Positions 39,091 through 50,519 of a stretch of 64,000 bases of DNA are shown here, piece by piece. This DNA comes from Zhengitettix transpicula (Eukaryota > Arthropoda > Insecta > Orthoptera > Tetrigidae): contig CM073591.1 in assembly GCA_037074705.1 (NCBI GenBank), positions 136,345,032-136,409,031 on the forward strand, in the 5' to 3' direction. The notes beneath the pieces were generated by a model. The model made no database searches and was not told where the DNA came from. It worked only from the letters and a program-made list of their open reading frames with translations. Numbering within the stretch: the first letter of the stretch is position 1; each line of letters starts with the position of its first letter. Both the position numbers and the translations under genes were made by a program.

Positions 39091-39310
39091 TCTGGACGCT
39101 GTTGGAAGTTTAAATACAGATGAGTACCTAAATAGGTTTAGCTAATATTATTGACCCCATCAGAATTAAGTTCATCTCTAAAATACCCAATTCAAGAATA
39201 TGCGCATTTCTAACATCTAAGGAGGATGTCGAAAACCTAATAAAAGTTCATAAATCAATAACAATAAAGGGTGAAATGGTAAATATAAAGGGCTTTCAAT
39301 CGACATAGTA
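39091..39310 (+). pseudogene. LINE ORF1-like relic
   Basis: Across one frameshift near 39138 it reads IILDAVGSLNTDEYLNRF, then IKFISKIPNSRICAFLTS followed by KEDVENLIKVHKSITIKGEM. The last part resembles the RNA-binding segment of insect LINE first-frame proteins (an RIC/RVCLYL-like strand and a following TI.I.G strand). A stop ends it at about 39310. Assignment is by motif shape only. Confidence 0.45.
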
Positions 39311-39589
39311 GGCGGCGGCTTTTGTCTAACGTTGTCACAAGTACGTTGATTTACGCATCCCATATATGGGCGGAGGCTGCGGTAAAGAAAGCACACAAAT
39401 GTAAGATCAACGCAGTAAACCGCAGAAGTGTAGTGCGGGCGGGTATTCTGTATTGTATTGTAGAGATTACCAATGTGTAATGTAAGTTTTCTTTAATAAT
39501 TTTTCTTTAATATTATTGTTTTTTGAGGACAGAGCATTGTTCAGAACAGTCAGTCTGACGCAAGAATGCAAGGTACTCGAAAAGGTGCT

Positions 39590-40205
39590 ACTCTATTATT
39601 GTCGTCAAAGCGTGTGTAATACAGAGAACTTTGGCGGAAACTGTTAGAGTGTTTTTGGAGTCTGACCTGTGTTGTCCAGCTTCAAAAAGGAAAGACAAGA
39701 GCTGTGTAGAAACACAGCTACAACTGCGGATGTCACCTGAGATAATGGTCATCAAAATGATTAAGTCGGAAGGGAACTTGAATGCGCTAGTGACGTCTGC
39801 CGCATGTGTCATAAAAAAGCTCCGACAAGATGAGCGACGTCAAGCCAAGCGATAAGAAAGACGTCAGTAATCCTGAACAGAAGACACGCACTAATACACG
39901 TAAGAAAAGCAAACAAAACATTCAGGATCATAAATATAAGGCGCTTATTCAATCATTAGGTCCTGTAAAAATATTATATGAAGGAGAAAACAGTGCTCCA
40001 CCTATACCTTTGGAACAGTTAAAGACTCTTATACTAAATGCTACGGACTCAAAGAAACCAAGAACCATTATTAGAGATTACCAAATATCCTCTACATCAT
40101 TCATAAATATATTGGACTCTTTTTACCCACACTTAAATAATAAAACGGCAAAAAGTTGAATAAAAAGGCTCATAAATGTAGTCAAGAAACAAGAGAGTGA
40201 TTAAT
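39590..40205 (+). pseudogene. Possible LINE ORF1-type N-terminal relic
   Basis: Two overlapping frames are open. The first covers 39631-39855 and is charged. The second (39830-40159) begins MSDVKPSDKKDVSNPEQ, is rich in Lys and Ser at its start, and then reads KALIQSLGPVKILYEGE and ISSTSFINILDSFYPHLNNK. The composition fits a nucleic-acid-binding protein start, and it ends at a stop after KTAKS with a readable IKRLINVVKKQES beyond. I cannot name the family. Confidence 0.4.
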
Positions 40206-40715
40206 TAAATTAAATTAATTGAGAAATTATGACTTCATCTGTTTTTTTAAAAATAGCAATAGTCATAAGTTTTGTAAAAGCATAATTTAACTAGTTTTCA
40301 GAAGGACAAAGTTTTAAAAGAAAATTTTCCTCAATGACATTTTTAAACATAAATTTAAATTTGATACCCATATGTTTATATCTCTGTGCATCACATCTGT
40401 TATTTTATCACGCTAAGTTAATCTTCTAAAAAAAAGTTTTTTTAAAAACAATATTTCAGAATTCTATTTTCGCCAGGTCGCGAACCCAGGCTGAGATTGA
40501 ATCACCACAGTTCAGTACCATTGGTGTGATCGGCATCACAATAATCTACGGGTTCATTTAATTGTAGGAATTCCGATATTGTAAGACCATGTTTTTGTGC
40601 CTTGAAGATGTCGAAACAATCTCTTACTAAACATGTATTTTCTATATTTATCTATGAAGTACGCGCTGACATAGTGCGATAATTTCTATCCGAAAGGTAC
40701 AGAAATCTGCTTACT
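40206..40715. other. AT-rich sequence, nothing recognised
   Basis: No gene or repeat identified. Confidence 0.5.
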
Positions 40716-40845
40716 GATTTAAGGGAAAATCCTAGAAAAACCTGTCCCACGCCCTTCCGATAGCGGGAGAGAAGTTTGCTGTGAGGACGCAGCTTTCCCC
40801 TCACCGTCCCTTGACCGGTTTACGTAGCAGCTGACCGACTATTCA
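40716..40845 (-). repeat. Family A fragment A4
   Basis: It holds only the central section: CCTAGAAAAACCTG directly joined to TCCCACGCCCTTCCGATAGC (a deletion compared with other copies) and on to GCTGACCGACTATTC. Confidence 0.85.
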
Positions 40846-41151
40846 TGTTATAAATATCCTCCGCCGGGTATATCAATGTTATAGTTGGGTCCCAAGTCTT
40901 GCTCAATTGAAACCCGGTGTAGCGGTTGAGCAGGTTGTCTTGTTTTCTAATATGTATGGACTCTTTGATGATGCTGCTCCAAAAACCATTACAGTTTGCA
41001 TCTCAAGCCAACTCGAAAATCAAGTTTTCCATACCTTTCCCTTATCTTTCGGATATAAATTATCGCATTATTTCAGTATGTACTACATACCGGAATATAG
41101 AAAATCTTAGGTAAATTGTTTCGACATCTTCAACACACAAAACCATTGTCT
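40846..41151. other. Unassigned sequence between A4 and A5
   Basis: Two open frames on the plus strand overlap (40907-41114) but show no domain. Confidence 0.4.
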
Positions 41152-41470
41152 AATTTAAGGATCCTAACCGGTATTCGGTCGGACATTTAATACTTGTCGC
41201 ACACCCTTCCGATGGCGGGAGAGGGGTTAGCTGTGGGGTCGCAGCTTTCCTCTCGCCGTGCCTTGACCGGTTTAGGAGGCAGCTGGCCGACTATTCCAAT
41301 AGGAATAGCGGACAACTCTTACCGTATGCCCAAGGTCTGCGACCCCGGAACATACACCTCTCAAAACAGGCCGAGGTGCCTAGGCATGTGGGAACCTATA
41401 GTTCAAAAAAACCACAGAGATGTGAAGGCATCCCCAAAGGTAGCCTCCGCCAGAGCTCATGGGAAGGTTA
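41152..41470 (-). repeat. Family A fragment A5
   Basis: Reads TAAGGATCCTAACCGG through the Cys-poor GC-rich middle to AGAGCTCATGGGAAGGTT. It lacks the 3' tail part. A6 follows immediately, giving a head-to-tail pair in the same orientation. Confidence 0.85.
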
Positions 41471-41868
41471 ACTACGGTCCCCGGGCTATAGTTTAAGGAT
41501 CCTACCCGGCATTCGCCTAAAAGTAATGCAGGGAAGACCCTAGAAAAACCTGCATCAGGTAGGTCGGGCATTTGGTACTTGTCCCACGCCCTTCCGATAT
41601 CGGGAGAAGAGTTTTCTGTGGGGACGCAGCATTTCCTTCTCCGTACTTTGACCAGTTTAGGAGGCAGCTGGCCGACTGTTCCAATGGGAACAGCGAACAA
41701 TTCTTACGGTATGCCCAAGGTCTGCGACCACGGAACATACACCTCTCAAAACAGGCCGATCTGCCTCGGCTTGTGGGAACCTTAGTACAAAGTCGGAGAG
41801 AGGAAAAGGCATTTCCAAAGGTAGTCCCTTCCTGTCTCTCCTACAAGGTTCTGCCTGCGAGAGAATAG
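41471..41868 (-). repeat. Family A fragment A6
   Basis: Starts at CCCCGGGCTATAGTTTAAGG, so the 3' tail part is absent. It includes the GTCGGAGAGAGGAAAAGGC variant 5' block and ends with CTGCCTGCGAGAGAATAGCC. Diagnostic differences show that it belongs to the A3/A12 subtype, not the subtype of A5. Confidence 0.85.
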
Positions 41869-41978
41869 CCAATCAGACACCAATATATTCAAATATATCA
41901 ATTTATTGTAACACCTTACTTGCGAGAAAGTAAATAGTGTGATGTAATTATAAGATTAAATTCACAAAAATTTAATTA

Positions 41979-42233
41979 ACGTCAGGCCTGCTGTGGTTTA
42001 GTGGCCAGCCGTTACTACCTCACATTACAGAGGTTCCAGGTTCGAATTCTGGCATGGACAGTGATGTTTGTGGTCGTCCTGGTCACGAAAACTGGGGTTA
42101 AGGCTGAGGGGGATCGACACACTGGCCACTTCAAAATCTAGAATATGTCATGTACGACGACAACCTGGCAGTCGTCTCGGTAGACCAAGGTCCTTAATGG
42201 GCTGTCGAGCCAAGGAGTAGGACTAGCAGTAGG
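41979..42233 (+). repeat. tRNA-derived SINE
   Basis: A box TGGTTTAGTGG is at 41994-42004 and B box GGTTCGAATTC at 42039-42049, the normal spacing for an RNA polymerase III internal promoter. The flanks repeat ATTTAATTA (41970-41978 and 42234-42242), a likely 9-bp duplication. The body contains ACTGGGGTTAAGGCTGAGG and CAACCTGGCAGTCG and ends in a TAG-rich tail. Confidence 0.8.
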
Positions 42234-42242
42234 ATTTAATTA

Positions 42243-42545
42243 TTAAATTAATTTATTAACAAATAGGATTTGTAATATACAAAATTTATGATGGAGGGGT
42301 AAAAATGCTTTAGATTTATTTTATTATAAGGAATAGGCGCGTACGCTACTTTATACATATATTTCGAACTGCTGAACGAGTCGCCTGTAGCTAAATATCT
42401 TGATGTCATATCCAATTTTATCTTCGCTGTTAATTCATTTCTTCTTTTGACAGACGGATGATCTTCAAATGGAGAGTCAGACAGACTTAAATGTCACCTT
42501 CAAATGCCACTTCATTTAAAACCGTCGCTGAAACAGCTAATATAT
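42243..42545. other. AT-rich sequence, nothing recognised
   Basis: No gene or repeat identified between the SINE and U6. Confidence 0.45.
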
Positions 42546-43512
42546 TGTAATAATTTAATATAATATACGAATAATGGATAATGGCTGGGCACTTTTAAAT
42601 GAATTATTATTATAACTTTAATGAACAAACAAAATGTATTAACAAAGTTAAAACACATATATAATGCACAAAATATTTGGGATCTCAGGGTCTTAAACTG
42701 GGTTTGATAAATGGCTGAATTTATACAAGAAAAATTACATTTACCTTTTATGGAAGTTAATGCGTCTGAAACATAGACGAAATTTGTTGTAGAAGAAATA
42801 ATACTACAGATTGAATTTAAACAGTTTTAAATTTATCAAGAATTAACGATTTCATTTTATCGATATTTAAATAATTAAAATTAAAGAACGATCTGACTTT
42901 TATCTTTTAAACACGGTTTACAAATTATTTTAAAGTATTTCTCTACTTACGGCCGCCCAGGTCTCATTTTAGGTTTTTCGTGCACAAAATTTGGGGATAT
43001 CACTGATTCTAGTACTCACAGACTCTAAATGTCAACAAATTCTAATTGGCGTAGTTTGATAGTTGGTCTAACACAAATTGGCAGGTTCTCGGTGCTTTAC
43101 TCCAACCTGGATTTGCAGATCTCGTAACTTTAGTTGAAAAGGTCCTTCATTGGTTTGTCTATGGCCAGCATGATGAATTTTCGCTCGACCACCGAATATA
43201 ACATTAGTTGCACTCTCTCCTTCCCGACTGAAGATTGCTTTACTTTTCAATATTTAAGAGCATGTTTGTAACTGGACCACATTCTTTCGTTCTGGCTGCC
43301 CAACTGTAAAGCTTTCGAACTGTTCGCTGTCCGCTGCCCAACTGTAAAGCTTTCGTCTCTTAGATTTTGAGCGCGTAAACTCTCTCAACTGCCCAACAAT
43401 GTTTTCTTTGCCTCGCCGGATTGTTGCGGCGTCCGCTCTATATCCACTAATAATGAGTCCTCTACACTCCAACTTTCCAATTAGAACAATGTCTTAATTA
43501 CCAATTACTACA
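42546..43512 (-). mobile_element. U6: LTR-like unit
   Basis: Ends are TGTAATAATTTAAT and AATTACTACA (one change from ATTACA), the right one against a TA tract. On the minus strand the donor GTAAGT (complement at 42945-42950) and the island near 42690-42715 occur. A GCCCAACTGTAAAGCTTTCG sequence is repeated near 43300-43350. No primer-binding-like block is evident. Confidence 0.8.
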
Positions 43513-43533
43513 ATATATATATATATATATATA
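43513..43533. repeat. (TA)n tract right of U6
   Basis: A short pure TA tract abuts the CTACA end. Confidence 0.9.
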
Positions 43534-45147
43534 TCTTATAAATATCCAGTCCCTTATCCATTCTCGACGTTTTCTCTTCTATGACTTCATTTATTAACAA
43601 ATCAGCTACAATTTATTGTTCCTTCCTGTAATATGTCAATCGAAGGAGGCAGTGAGATGTCAGGTATTTTTCTGTACTTTTTCTTTAAGATAGTCGGTCG
43701 TCTTAATAATTTCCTAGCATGCGAGTCGACACTCCTGTCTACTATCGTTCCAAGTCCAGGCATCATATACAACCGCCTTTAAGGATTTGGAATAGCATTT
43801 CCTCGCAATGATGCCGTGGTCTCATGAACTCGGTTCCCTACCAGAAGGATCATCTCATACTATTTGTTGGGGATCAAATATTTATTTTTATACTTGTCGA
43901 ACATTGAGTCATTTGAAAGTGATATTGATCTGCTTTGGTAATGAGTTCTGCTGAAAAGTGGGACTAACTACAATTTACGCCGGAGAAAATTATACACGAT
44001 GGAATAGGCAATGTCATTCATATAGGCAACTGCCTCCCTTTCCACCTTCGCGGCTGACGTTTCAATTATTGTGGGTTACAAATAAATACAAGATAGGGTA
44101 GCGTGACGTCACGTGTAAAAACCGACGCCTGTGCTGTTTTCGTTGAACCTTTCGGGTTTCCGTTTGATAGCTCAATCTCAGTTAGATTTATTCAGAATAT
44201 GGTTCGTATCACTCAATGCGTAGTTAACTCCGTGTCCCCATTTTCGTTATCCCTGAAACTATGACATATTTTTTTAATTACATCATGTAAGCTACAGAGT
44301 TTCCGTTCGAAGATAAAATAACACACAAGCTCTAACTGCAAATTACATTTAGTCCTCATCTCACCTGTCACGTCATTTCCTGCATATCCCTGCTCTGCTG
44401 CCACTCAATATTAACATCCAGCAACTATTTAGTTTGCGTGTGTTGTCTGCCAATTACCCGCTCCTGCCAGTCATATCAAATGGGCTAATTCAGTAATGTA
44501 TCTCTGCGTGCATCTTCAATCCTGTGAGCTGTTTCGTAGATCAACATGCCACACACACGAGTTTGATACTTTAAATTCTTCCACTGGACTGTACAAAGTT
44601 AATCCTCTTTGGCAATTGTGATAAAAATGTATCCCTACAGACAGCAGTGCTATGAAATGTAAATCGTTATATATCACTAAATTACTACCCAGTTAGTCAA
44701 AATTTGAGATAATGATGCTATAGAAAATTATGGATCCCCACAATTAATTTATAATTCAAAACGTTTGTGTTGCCGAATCAAATTGGTTTAAAAAATGGGC
44801 GAGAAGAAATTTCTTTCCGGTTTATTGAGGTCACTTTCAGGAATTTAAATGAAACTTCAGCGAGTTCCGTTTCCTTCCAGCCTCTATAACCTTAGCACCA
44901 AAATTATAAAAAAAATTACTAATATTCCCAAAACCCTATTCAATTAATCATATTGTGCAACGACTACTTGCCTAAAATCAGCGTTTACGGAATGGTTCTC
45001 AATTTTTAATCAAGTCAACCTTTATTCCAAAAACGGGCATTTGTTTATAATTTAGTTGATAAAGGAATTCGTTTTTCTCACCTAAAATTCCGAAAAAAAT
45101 ATTTAATTATTTCTACAAAATTTTTTAATGGAAACTTCTTTCCTCAG
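43534..45147. other. Unassigned sequence
   Basis: No gene or known repeat recognised. The open frame at 44213-44404 lacks any domain. Confidence 0.45.
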
Positions 45148-45693
45148 TTTTTTAGGGTAACAGGCTACATGAGGATAATCCACATGGTGGCCACTCCCCT
45201 TTAATAGCATATGAAGGGATTTGAAAGGGGGGATGTGGAAAGGTAGAGGTTAACTAGGCCCCCGGACTGTGATTTAAGGATCCTACCCGGCAATTCGCCT
45301 TAAAGTGATGCCAAGAAACCCCTATAAAAACCTGCATCAGGTAGGTCAGTCATTTGGTACTTGTCCTACGCCCTTCCGATGGTAGGCGAGGGGTTCGCTG
45401 TGGGATCGCAACTTTCCCTCTCCGTTCCTTGACGGTTTAGAAGGCAGCTGACCGACTATTCCAATAGGAATAGTGGACAACTCTAACCATATGCCCAAGG
45501 TCTGCGACCTCGGAACATACACCTCTCTAAACAGGCCGAGTTGCCTCGGCATGTGGGAACCTTAGTTCAAACTCGTATAGGAAAAGGCATACCCAAAGGT
45601 AGCTCCTGCGTATCTCTCCTAAAAGGTTCGGCCTGCGAGAGAACATCCCTCGCAGGTATTGCCTGCGAGAGAATAGCCCTCGAAGACCTCAAC
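45148..45693 (-). repeat. Family A copy A7
   Basis: Begins with a T run (poly(A) complement) then AGGGTAACAGGCTACATG, and runs to TCTCGCAGG-type modules ending GAATAGCCCTCG. The palindrome CTCGCAGGTATTGCCTGCGAG at about 45650-45670 can form a small hairpin. Confidence 0.85.
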
Positions 45694-45699
45694 AGGCCG

Positions 45700-45765
45700 A
45701 GGTTTTTTTTGTTTTGTTTTTTAGGGCAACAGGCTACATGAGGGTAATCCACGTTGGGCAATTTA
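45700..45765 (-). repeat. Family A fragment A8 (3' end only)
   Basis: A T-rich run then AGGGCAACAGGCTACATGAG and TTGGGCAA, the 3' end of another copy, sit at the 5' end of A7 in the same orientation. As with A1, the 3' end of one copy joins the 5' part of another. Confidence 0.85.
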
Positions 45766-46044
45766 AACTTTTTAATTTATTAAAATCTTATTTATAAACC
45801 ATTTTATGACCAGTTTATTTAATTAATGAATAAATATGTTTTAATACGAATTTGTACCTTTTTTTGGTTTTCAATGAACAAACTGTCTGAGACTGGTCAT
45901 AAACGGAATTATTAATTGGTGATTTATTTTAATGTTATTGAAGTATTCACCACAATTCAGATGAAAATGGGAAATAAATGCGAAAGCATATAAGTTACAA
46001 TTTCTTGGCTGTATTATTGGTTTTTCAACATAATTTTAATATGC
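45766..46044. other. AT-rich sequence, nothing recognised
   Basis: No gene or known repeat recognised between A8 and the palindrome. Confidence 0.45.
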
Positions 46045-46132
46045 ATAAAGTCTTCTCGGGCTTCTAACCGACGAAACAATTGTATTCCCCAATACAATTG
46101 TTTACTCGGTTAGAATCCCGAGAAGACTTTAT
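46045..46132. repeat. Near-perfect 88-bp palindrome
   Basis: Left arm 46045-46086 starts ATAAAGTCTTCTCGGG; right arm 46091-46132 is its complement with three mismatches in 42 positions and a CCCC loop. It could be a tiny foldback element or the inverted ends of a mobile element of unknown class. Confidence 0.9.
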
Positions 46133-46199
46133 CCATTCCCTACGCTGAGAAAGACTACATTCTAATTTTTGTTTTGTTTTCGAGATTTGTTTAAGATAT

Positions 46200-47489
46200 T
46201 GTAATGCATTAAGAGAATGCATTGTTTCGGATTAATGGTCTTGGCCGTCACAGGAAGTGGCAATGTTTATGTATGAAGGAGTCAGGGCAAGGCACATGCG
46301 CGGGTGTCCTGTCGCAAGATAAATCGGTTTAGGAAAGGCATTGTGTCTAAGCCGTCACAGGAAGTGGCAATGTTTATGTATGAAGGAGTCAGGGCAAGGC
46401 ACATGCGCGGGTGGTCTGTCGCAAGATAAATCTATTAAGGCAGGCATTTGTGTCTGATTAATGGTCTGGACAGTGGCGTGTTGACTTAGGATAATGGAGG
46501 GTGCAGTTTGGCGGGCGGAAGAATTTTGGAACAGCGCACATGTGGGGGTGAGGATACAAGTGCAAAGTAATTACGGGTCCTGTCTCGATGTGACAAGACA
46601 GAGCGGCTAGATATTTCCTAGCTGGGGAGCAGCAGCTGCAGAATGTAAATCTCAGTAATGGAGAAACTGTCAATGAGCAGTTGCGACGTAGTTTTGGGAC
46701 AAAATAAGAGAGAAGGGACGGTCATATATAAAGAGCAGATAAGATTTTGGAAGTTAGTCGAGGAGTTGGAGTTAGTTGGAGTTGAGTGTCAGAGCGGAGG
46801 GGGAGCTGTGAGCACCCAGTATGGAGAAAATTTGCAGCCTGCGAGAGAAATAGCAAATTTATGTTAACGATAAACATTTTTGTATGCAGAAGTTGAATCT
46901 GTAGTAATATCAAAATTTGACCACTGTCTTCGATGGTAGGAGACCAGGACACAGCATCCAGCGTCAAGTAGTTTCAGCACGAGCAAGTGGGATGTCCTTC
47001 ACCGAGTATGGAGAATCAGCTATCGTCGAACCAATAATAGGTGTTAGAGTCAGTGTGTAAACGTCCAGTCTATAAAGTGTGTGTGTAATGAACGAGCCAA
47101 ATGTTCCTGTGTAATCGTGAGTTGAAATTTATGGTATTAATATGTGTAAACGGAATTAAAAGATACAGTCAGATATCGTTCTCTTCTTTTTGTTAATAGA
47201 ATAAACTCTTTTAAATTTAGAATCAATCTGGTAATTCTAAGTTCGTTAATAAGTTTCGTCGATGTCTAGACGATTAAATATTTCTGTTTAATTTTAAGAT
47301 AAATGTTGGGTTCTTTGATTATTTAAGTGTTCTGTCCGTTATCAAACCCAGTAAAGACCTATGAGAGAACGAGATGCTTTTATAAAATTCAATTGTATAA
47401 TTGTAAATTCTGATAATTTTTAATAAAATTTGTTTGTTATAATATAAAAATATAATTTTTTATTATTTTGAAGCTCGTTGTTTATTACA
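46200..47489 (+). mobile_element. U7: LTR-like unit, long subfamily, with tandem duplication
   Basis: Ends are TGTAATGCATTAAG and TGTTTATTACA, flanked by AGATAT on the left and ATATATTTGC on the right, which fits an ATAT target. CCGTCACAGGAAGTGGCAAT starts at 46244 and again at 46352, giving a tandem duplication of about 108 bp in the U3-like part. The donor GTGAGT is at 47117-47122, the poly(A) signal follows near 47155, and CAAACCCAGTAAAGACC is near 47344. It lies directly beside a MULE transposase relic. Confidence 0.85.
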
Positions 47490-47498
47490 ATATATTTG

Positions 47499-47880
47499 CT
47501 ATTTTTTCAGATATTTTGTGGAGTATTTTTCCATTTCACACACCTAATAATGATAGCCATCACATCAAGGTAGCCTTCGTGGAAATATACAGTGTTTTTG
47601 AAGATTTCATGTCCACGAAACCACAATCGGAAAAACTTAAATTATTCTGCAATTATTTGGCGGAAAATGACGCCAACAAAAATTCCCTATTTCCGCCAAC
47701 CCAGTGGGCTGAATTTTCATCTAATCTAGAAAGGACAATCCAGTTTTCACAGTAAGTTGAAAGGACAGTTTTATTCACGCCATCCCGATATCTATAAATT
47801 CGTTGAAATTTTACTTATGATGCAAGCTGCCACTAACACTAACATTAATCATCTGCAGTCACTACAAATGTAAGAAAAAG
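47499..47880 (+). pseudogene. Mutator-type (MULE) transposase relic
   Basis: After a TTTTTTCAG acceptor-like stretch, the frame reads IFPFHTPNND, FVEIYSVFEDF, LKLFCNYLAENDANKN, LFPPTQWAEFSSNLERT; after a shift near 47757, HPDIYKFVEILLMMQAA. The FPP.xW, RT and HP.IY/F segments match the end of the catalytic domain of insect MULE-type transposases. The TNxCExFH-type segment expected between the two halves is missing, and the upstream catalytic part is not present. U7 sits just 5' of it and may have split the gene. Confidence 0.6.
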
Positions 47881-48190
47881 TATATACAACATCAAATGGA
47901 AATCTATGGGACTGTTAAAATATCTAGGATGGAGTTTTTTCAATCTGTGTCGTACAGAAATATATTTTTCTTAACTGTCAATTAAATTGTTCTTATTATA
48001 TTTTTATTGTATTCTTAATAAACGAAACATGGCGTGGGAATACATTCCATTTGATTTTACTCCACTATTTGGTTGGGAAGAAATCGGACGGTTCCAGTTG
48101 TTTACCTCTGAACGGCCTGGAAGGAATCGGGCAATCATTACGGCCCGCATGTAGTTCTGGGAAAGAATCTGGCCATGCCCAAAAAAATAT
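47881..48190. other. Unassigned sequence
   Basis: A minus-strand frame (part of 48004-48180) reads MIARFLPGRSEVNNWNRP and similar, with no known domain. It runs on into A9. Confidence 0.35.
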
Positions 48191-48195
48191 AAATA

Positions 48196-48645
48196 ACCTT
48201 CCCGGAGAGCTCTGGCGGAGGCTACCTTTGGGGATGCCTTCACATCTCTCTGGTTTTTTGAACTAAGGTTCCCACATGCCGAGGCACCTCGGCCTGTTTT
48301 GAGAGGTTTATGTTCCGGGGTCACAGACCTTGGGCATACGGTAAGAGTTGTCCGCTATTCCTATTGGAATAATCGACCAGCTGCCTCCTAAACCGGCCAA
48401 GGCACGGAGAGGAGAAAGCTGCGACCCCACAGCTAACCCCTCTCCCGCCATCGGAAGGGCGTGGGACAAGTACCAAATGCCCGACCTACCTGATGCAGGT
48501 TTTTCTAGGGTTTTCGCTGCATCACCTTTAAGGGAATTGCCGGGTAAGATCCTTAAACCATAGCCCGGAGGCCCTAGTAACCCTTGGCTACCTTCCTCTA
48601 CCTTTCCACATCCCCCTTGCCTCATGTAGCTTGTTACCCTAAAAT
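48196..48645 (+). repeat. Family A copy A9
   Basis: Starts ACCTTCCCGGAGAGCTCTGG and ends TTACCCTAAAATAAA. About 60 bp near the 3' end are missing (CCCCCTTGCCTCATGTAGC). It is the A2/A11 subtype at its 5' end. No clear duplication. Confidence 0.85.
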
Positions 48646-48649
48646 AAAT

Positions 48650-49845
48650 AAAAATTAATTTAATTTCTCCATCCTTTTATATTGTGTGAGTAGGAAATTC
48701 GCAATTTCTTTAAGAATCAAAAATTCTTAGTGTGTGGAAGTGATATTTCTGTAGTCCACGTCAGAATTTTCTTTTTTTAAATTTATACTTTTATTTTTCC
48801 AGTGGCCTTATTTATAAATATTAGCTAGAATAACCTTTCTACCCACATTTCGTCTTTTCGCGGCAGTTCAAGTGGACTGGTACATGTCCTTTAACTCGCA
48901 GACCTCCCTCCTGCTATTTTCTTCACACGGCTTCCTTACTCAATGTGTGCCCCTTGTGAGATTTATTTGACTGCCTGGTATTGCCTTTAGTTTGTATTGT
49001 GTGTTATCGACGTTTTGCTGTCATTTATGATTACGTCCTGCAATACATTTCTCTCCGGCCTGTAGTAATTTATAGTTTGTCTCAGTCTTTGAGAGCGGAA
49101 CTTTCTCCATAGTTGTTAGGATCCTGTCGTTGTGAGTTCCACTCCTCTTACAATAAAATTCTTTCCTTATAGAAAAGAAAACAAGATTAATTTATGAGCA
49201 CGGGAATTCTATTAAACGCCAAAATGTACGAGAAATGTAATAGAAGTATGTCGAACAAAGTTTGAATCGATAAAATTTCTAATAAATCTATATTGCTCTT
49301 GTTATTAACCCAGTTAAAATTATAGCCATTTCTAGTTACCAAAACTATCTCATCAGTATAAATTTCTGTCTTTGTTGACCTATTCGGAAAATTTGCACAA
49401 TATATCACAGAGCAAGATATTTTGTCCTGTATCTGTTAACATTGAGTGTGAGAACGAAGCCCACCCGTGCAAAAGTAAATATTAGCCCTATAAACCTACT
49501 TTACCGAATTTTATCGTAATATTTTGAATATTAAAAGCTTTATAGTGCATAAGCTTACGTTCATTTATTTCCCCAAAATAATTCACCACACTAACATCAA
49601 TTCACTCAATAATATCGCAATTAGTTGCTCAAATTTTTTTATCGCGGAAGTAAAGGTAAATAGGCTTTAGGACAGGTTGTAGACACTTTGACTGTATAAA
49701 AGACAGAAAATTACGTTTTTCCACTCTGGTAGAAATGAACGGGAAACTCTATTTGGCAAGTGAAATTCGCAGTCGTGTGTGTTTTTTCTTTCTCTCGTTG
49801 AGTTCTCTTTCGGAGTTACTTTAAACATCTCGTTATTACAAACAC
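48650..49845. other. AT-rich sequence, no gene recognised
   Basis: No domain or known repeat recognised. Confidence 0.45.
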
Positions 49846-49851
49846 GTGGAA

Positions 49852-50038
49852 AGAGTTGTCTGCTATTCCCATTGGAACAGTCGGCCAGCTGATGCGGATT
49901 GCCGGGTAGGTTCCTTAAAACTACCGCCCAAGTGCCATAGTTTACCCTTGGCTACCTTGCTCTACCTTTCCGCATCCCCACTTTCAGTCCCTTTGCTATG
50001 CCACCACGTGGATTGCCCTCATATAGTCTGTTACTATG
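49852..50038 (+). repeat. Family A fragment A10, internally deleted
   Basis: Goes from AGAGTTGTCTGCTATTCC to CGGCCAGCTG, then jumps to GGATTGCCGGGTAGG and on to CCTCATATAGTCTGTTAC. The middle of the element and the A tail are missing. Confidence 0.8.
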
Positions 50039-50519
50039 CCAATGGCAAACTTAATAAATTGATACACGTGATTCACGATTCTCTTGCCGTATTGCAGCTC
50101 CAAAAATTAAGAAGTTCTTCCAGTTTTTTTCTTTTCCACATATAAAAGTTTCCCTTATATATTGTTCATATTTCCTTGAAATCTGACAAACGGAACCCTG
50201 ATTTCTTGGAATTTTACCTGAGATCTTATGGGTCTCTCAAATATACGGACGGACGTGAATCCTATAAGATAAAAAAAATACATTATCGTAGTCAAATAGC
50301 AGGTGGTGCATAGAGGAAGATTTGTGATTTACCGAGGCAGCAGCGCAGCCATAACAGCTGTATCTTGTTAAAACGCAGATATAAAGTTGGAGCTTTCGAT
50401 CGACAGTTCTTATGCCATTCTCAACTGAAATAACATGATTAGTCAGGTAGAATATTACCAAGTCTAACACAAAGAAACATTCAATTAACTGATTGAAAAA
50501 TACGAATACAGAACTACTG
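50039..50519. other. Unassigned sequence
   Basis: No gene or known repeat recognised. Confidence 0.4.

Noticed and set aside
39631..39855. Host protein-coding gene
   Set aside because: Both overlapping frames are short and look like the start of a LINE first-frame protein; no exon structure seen.
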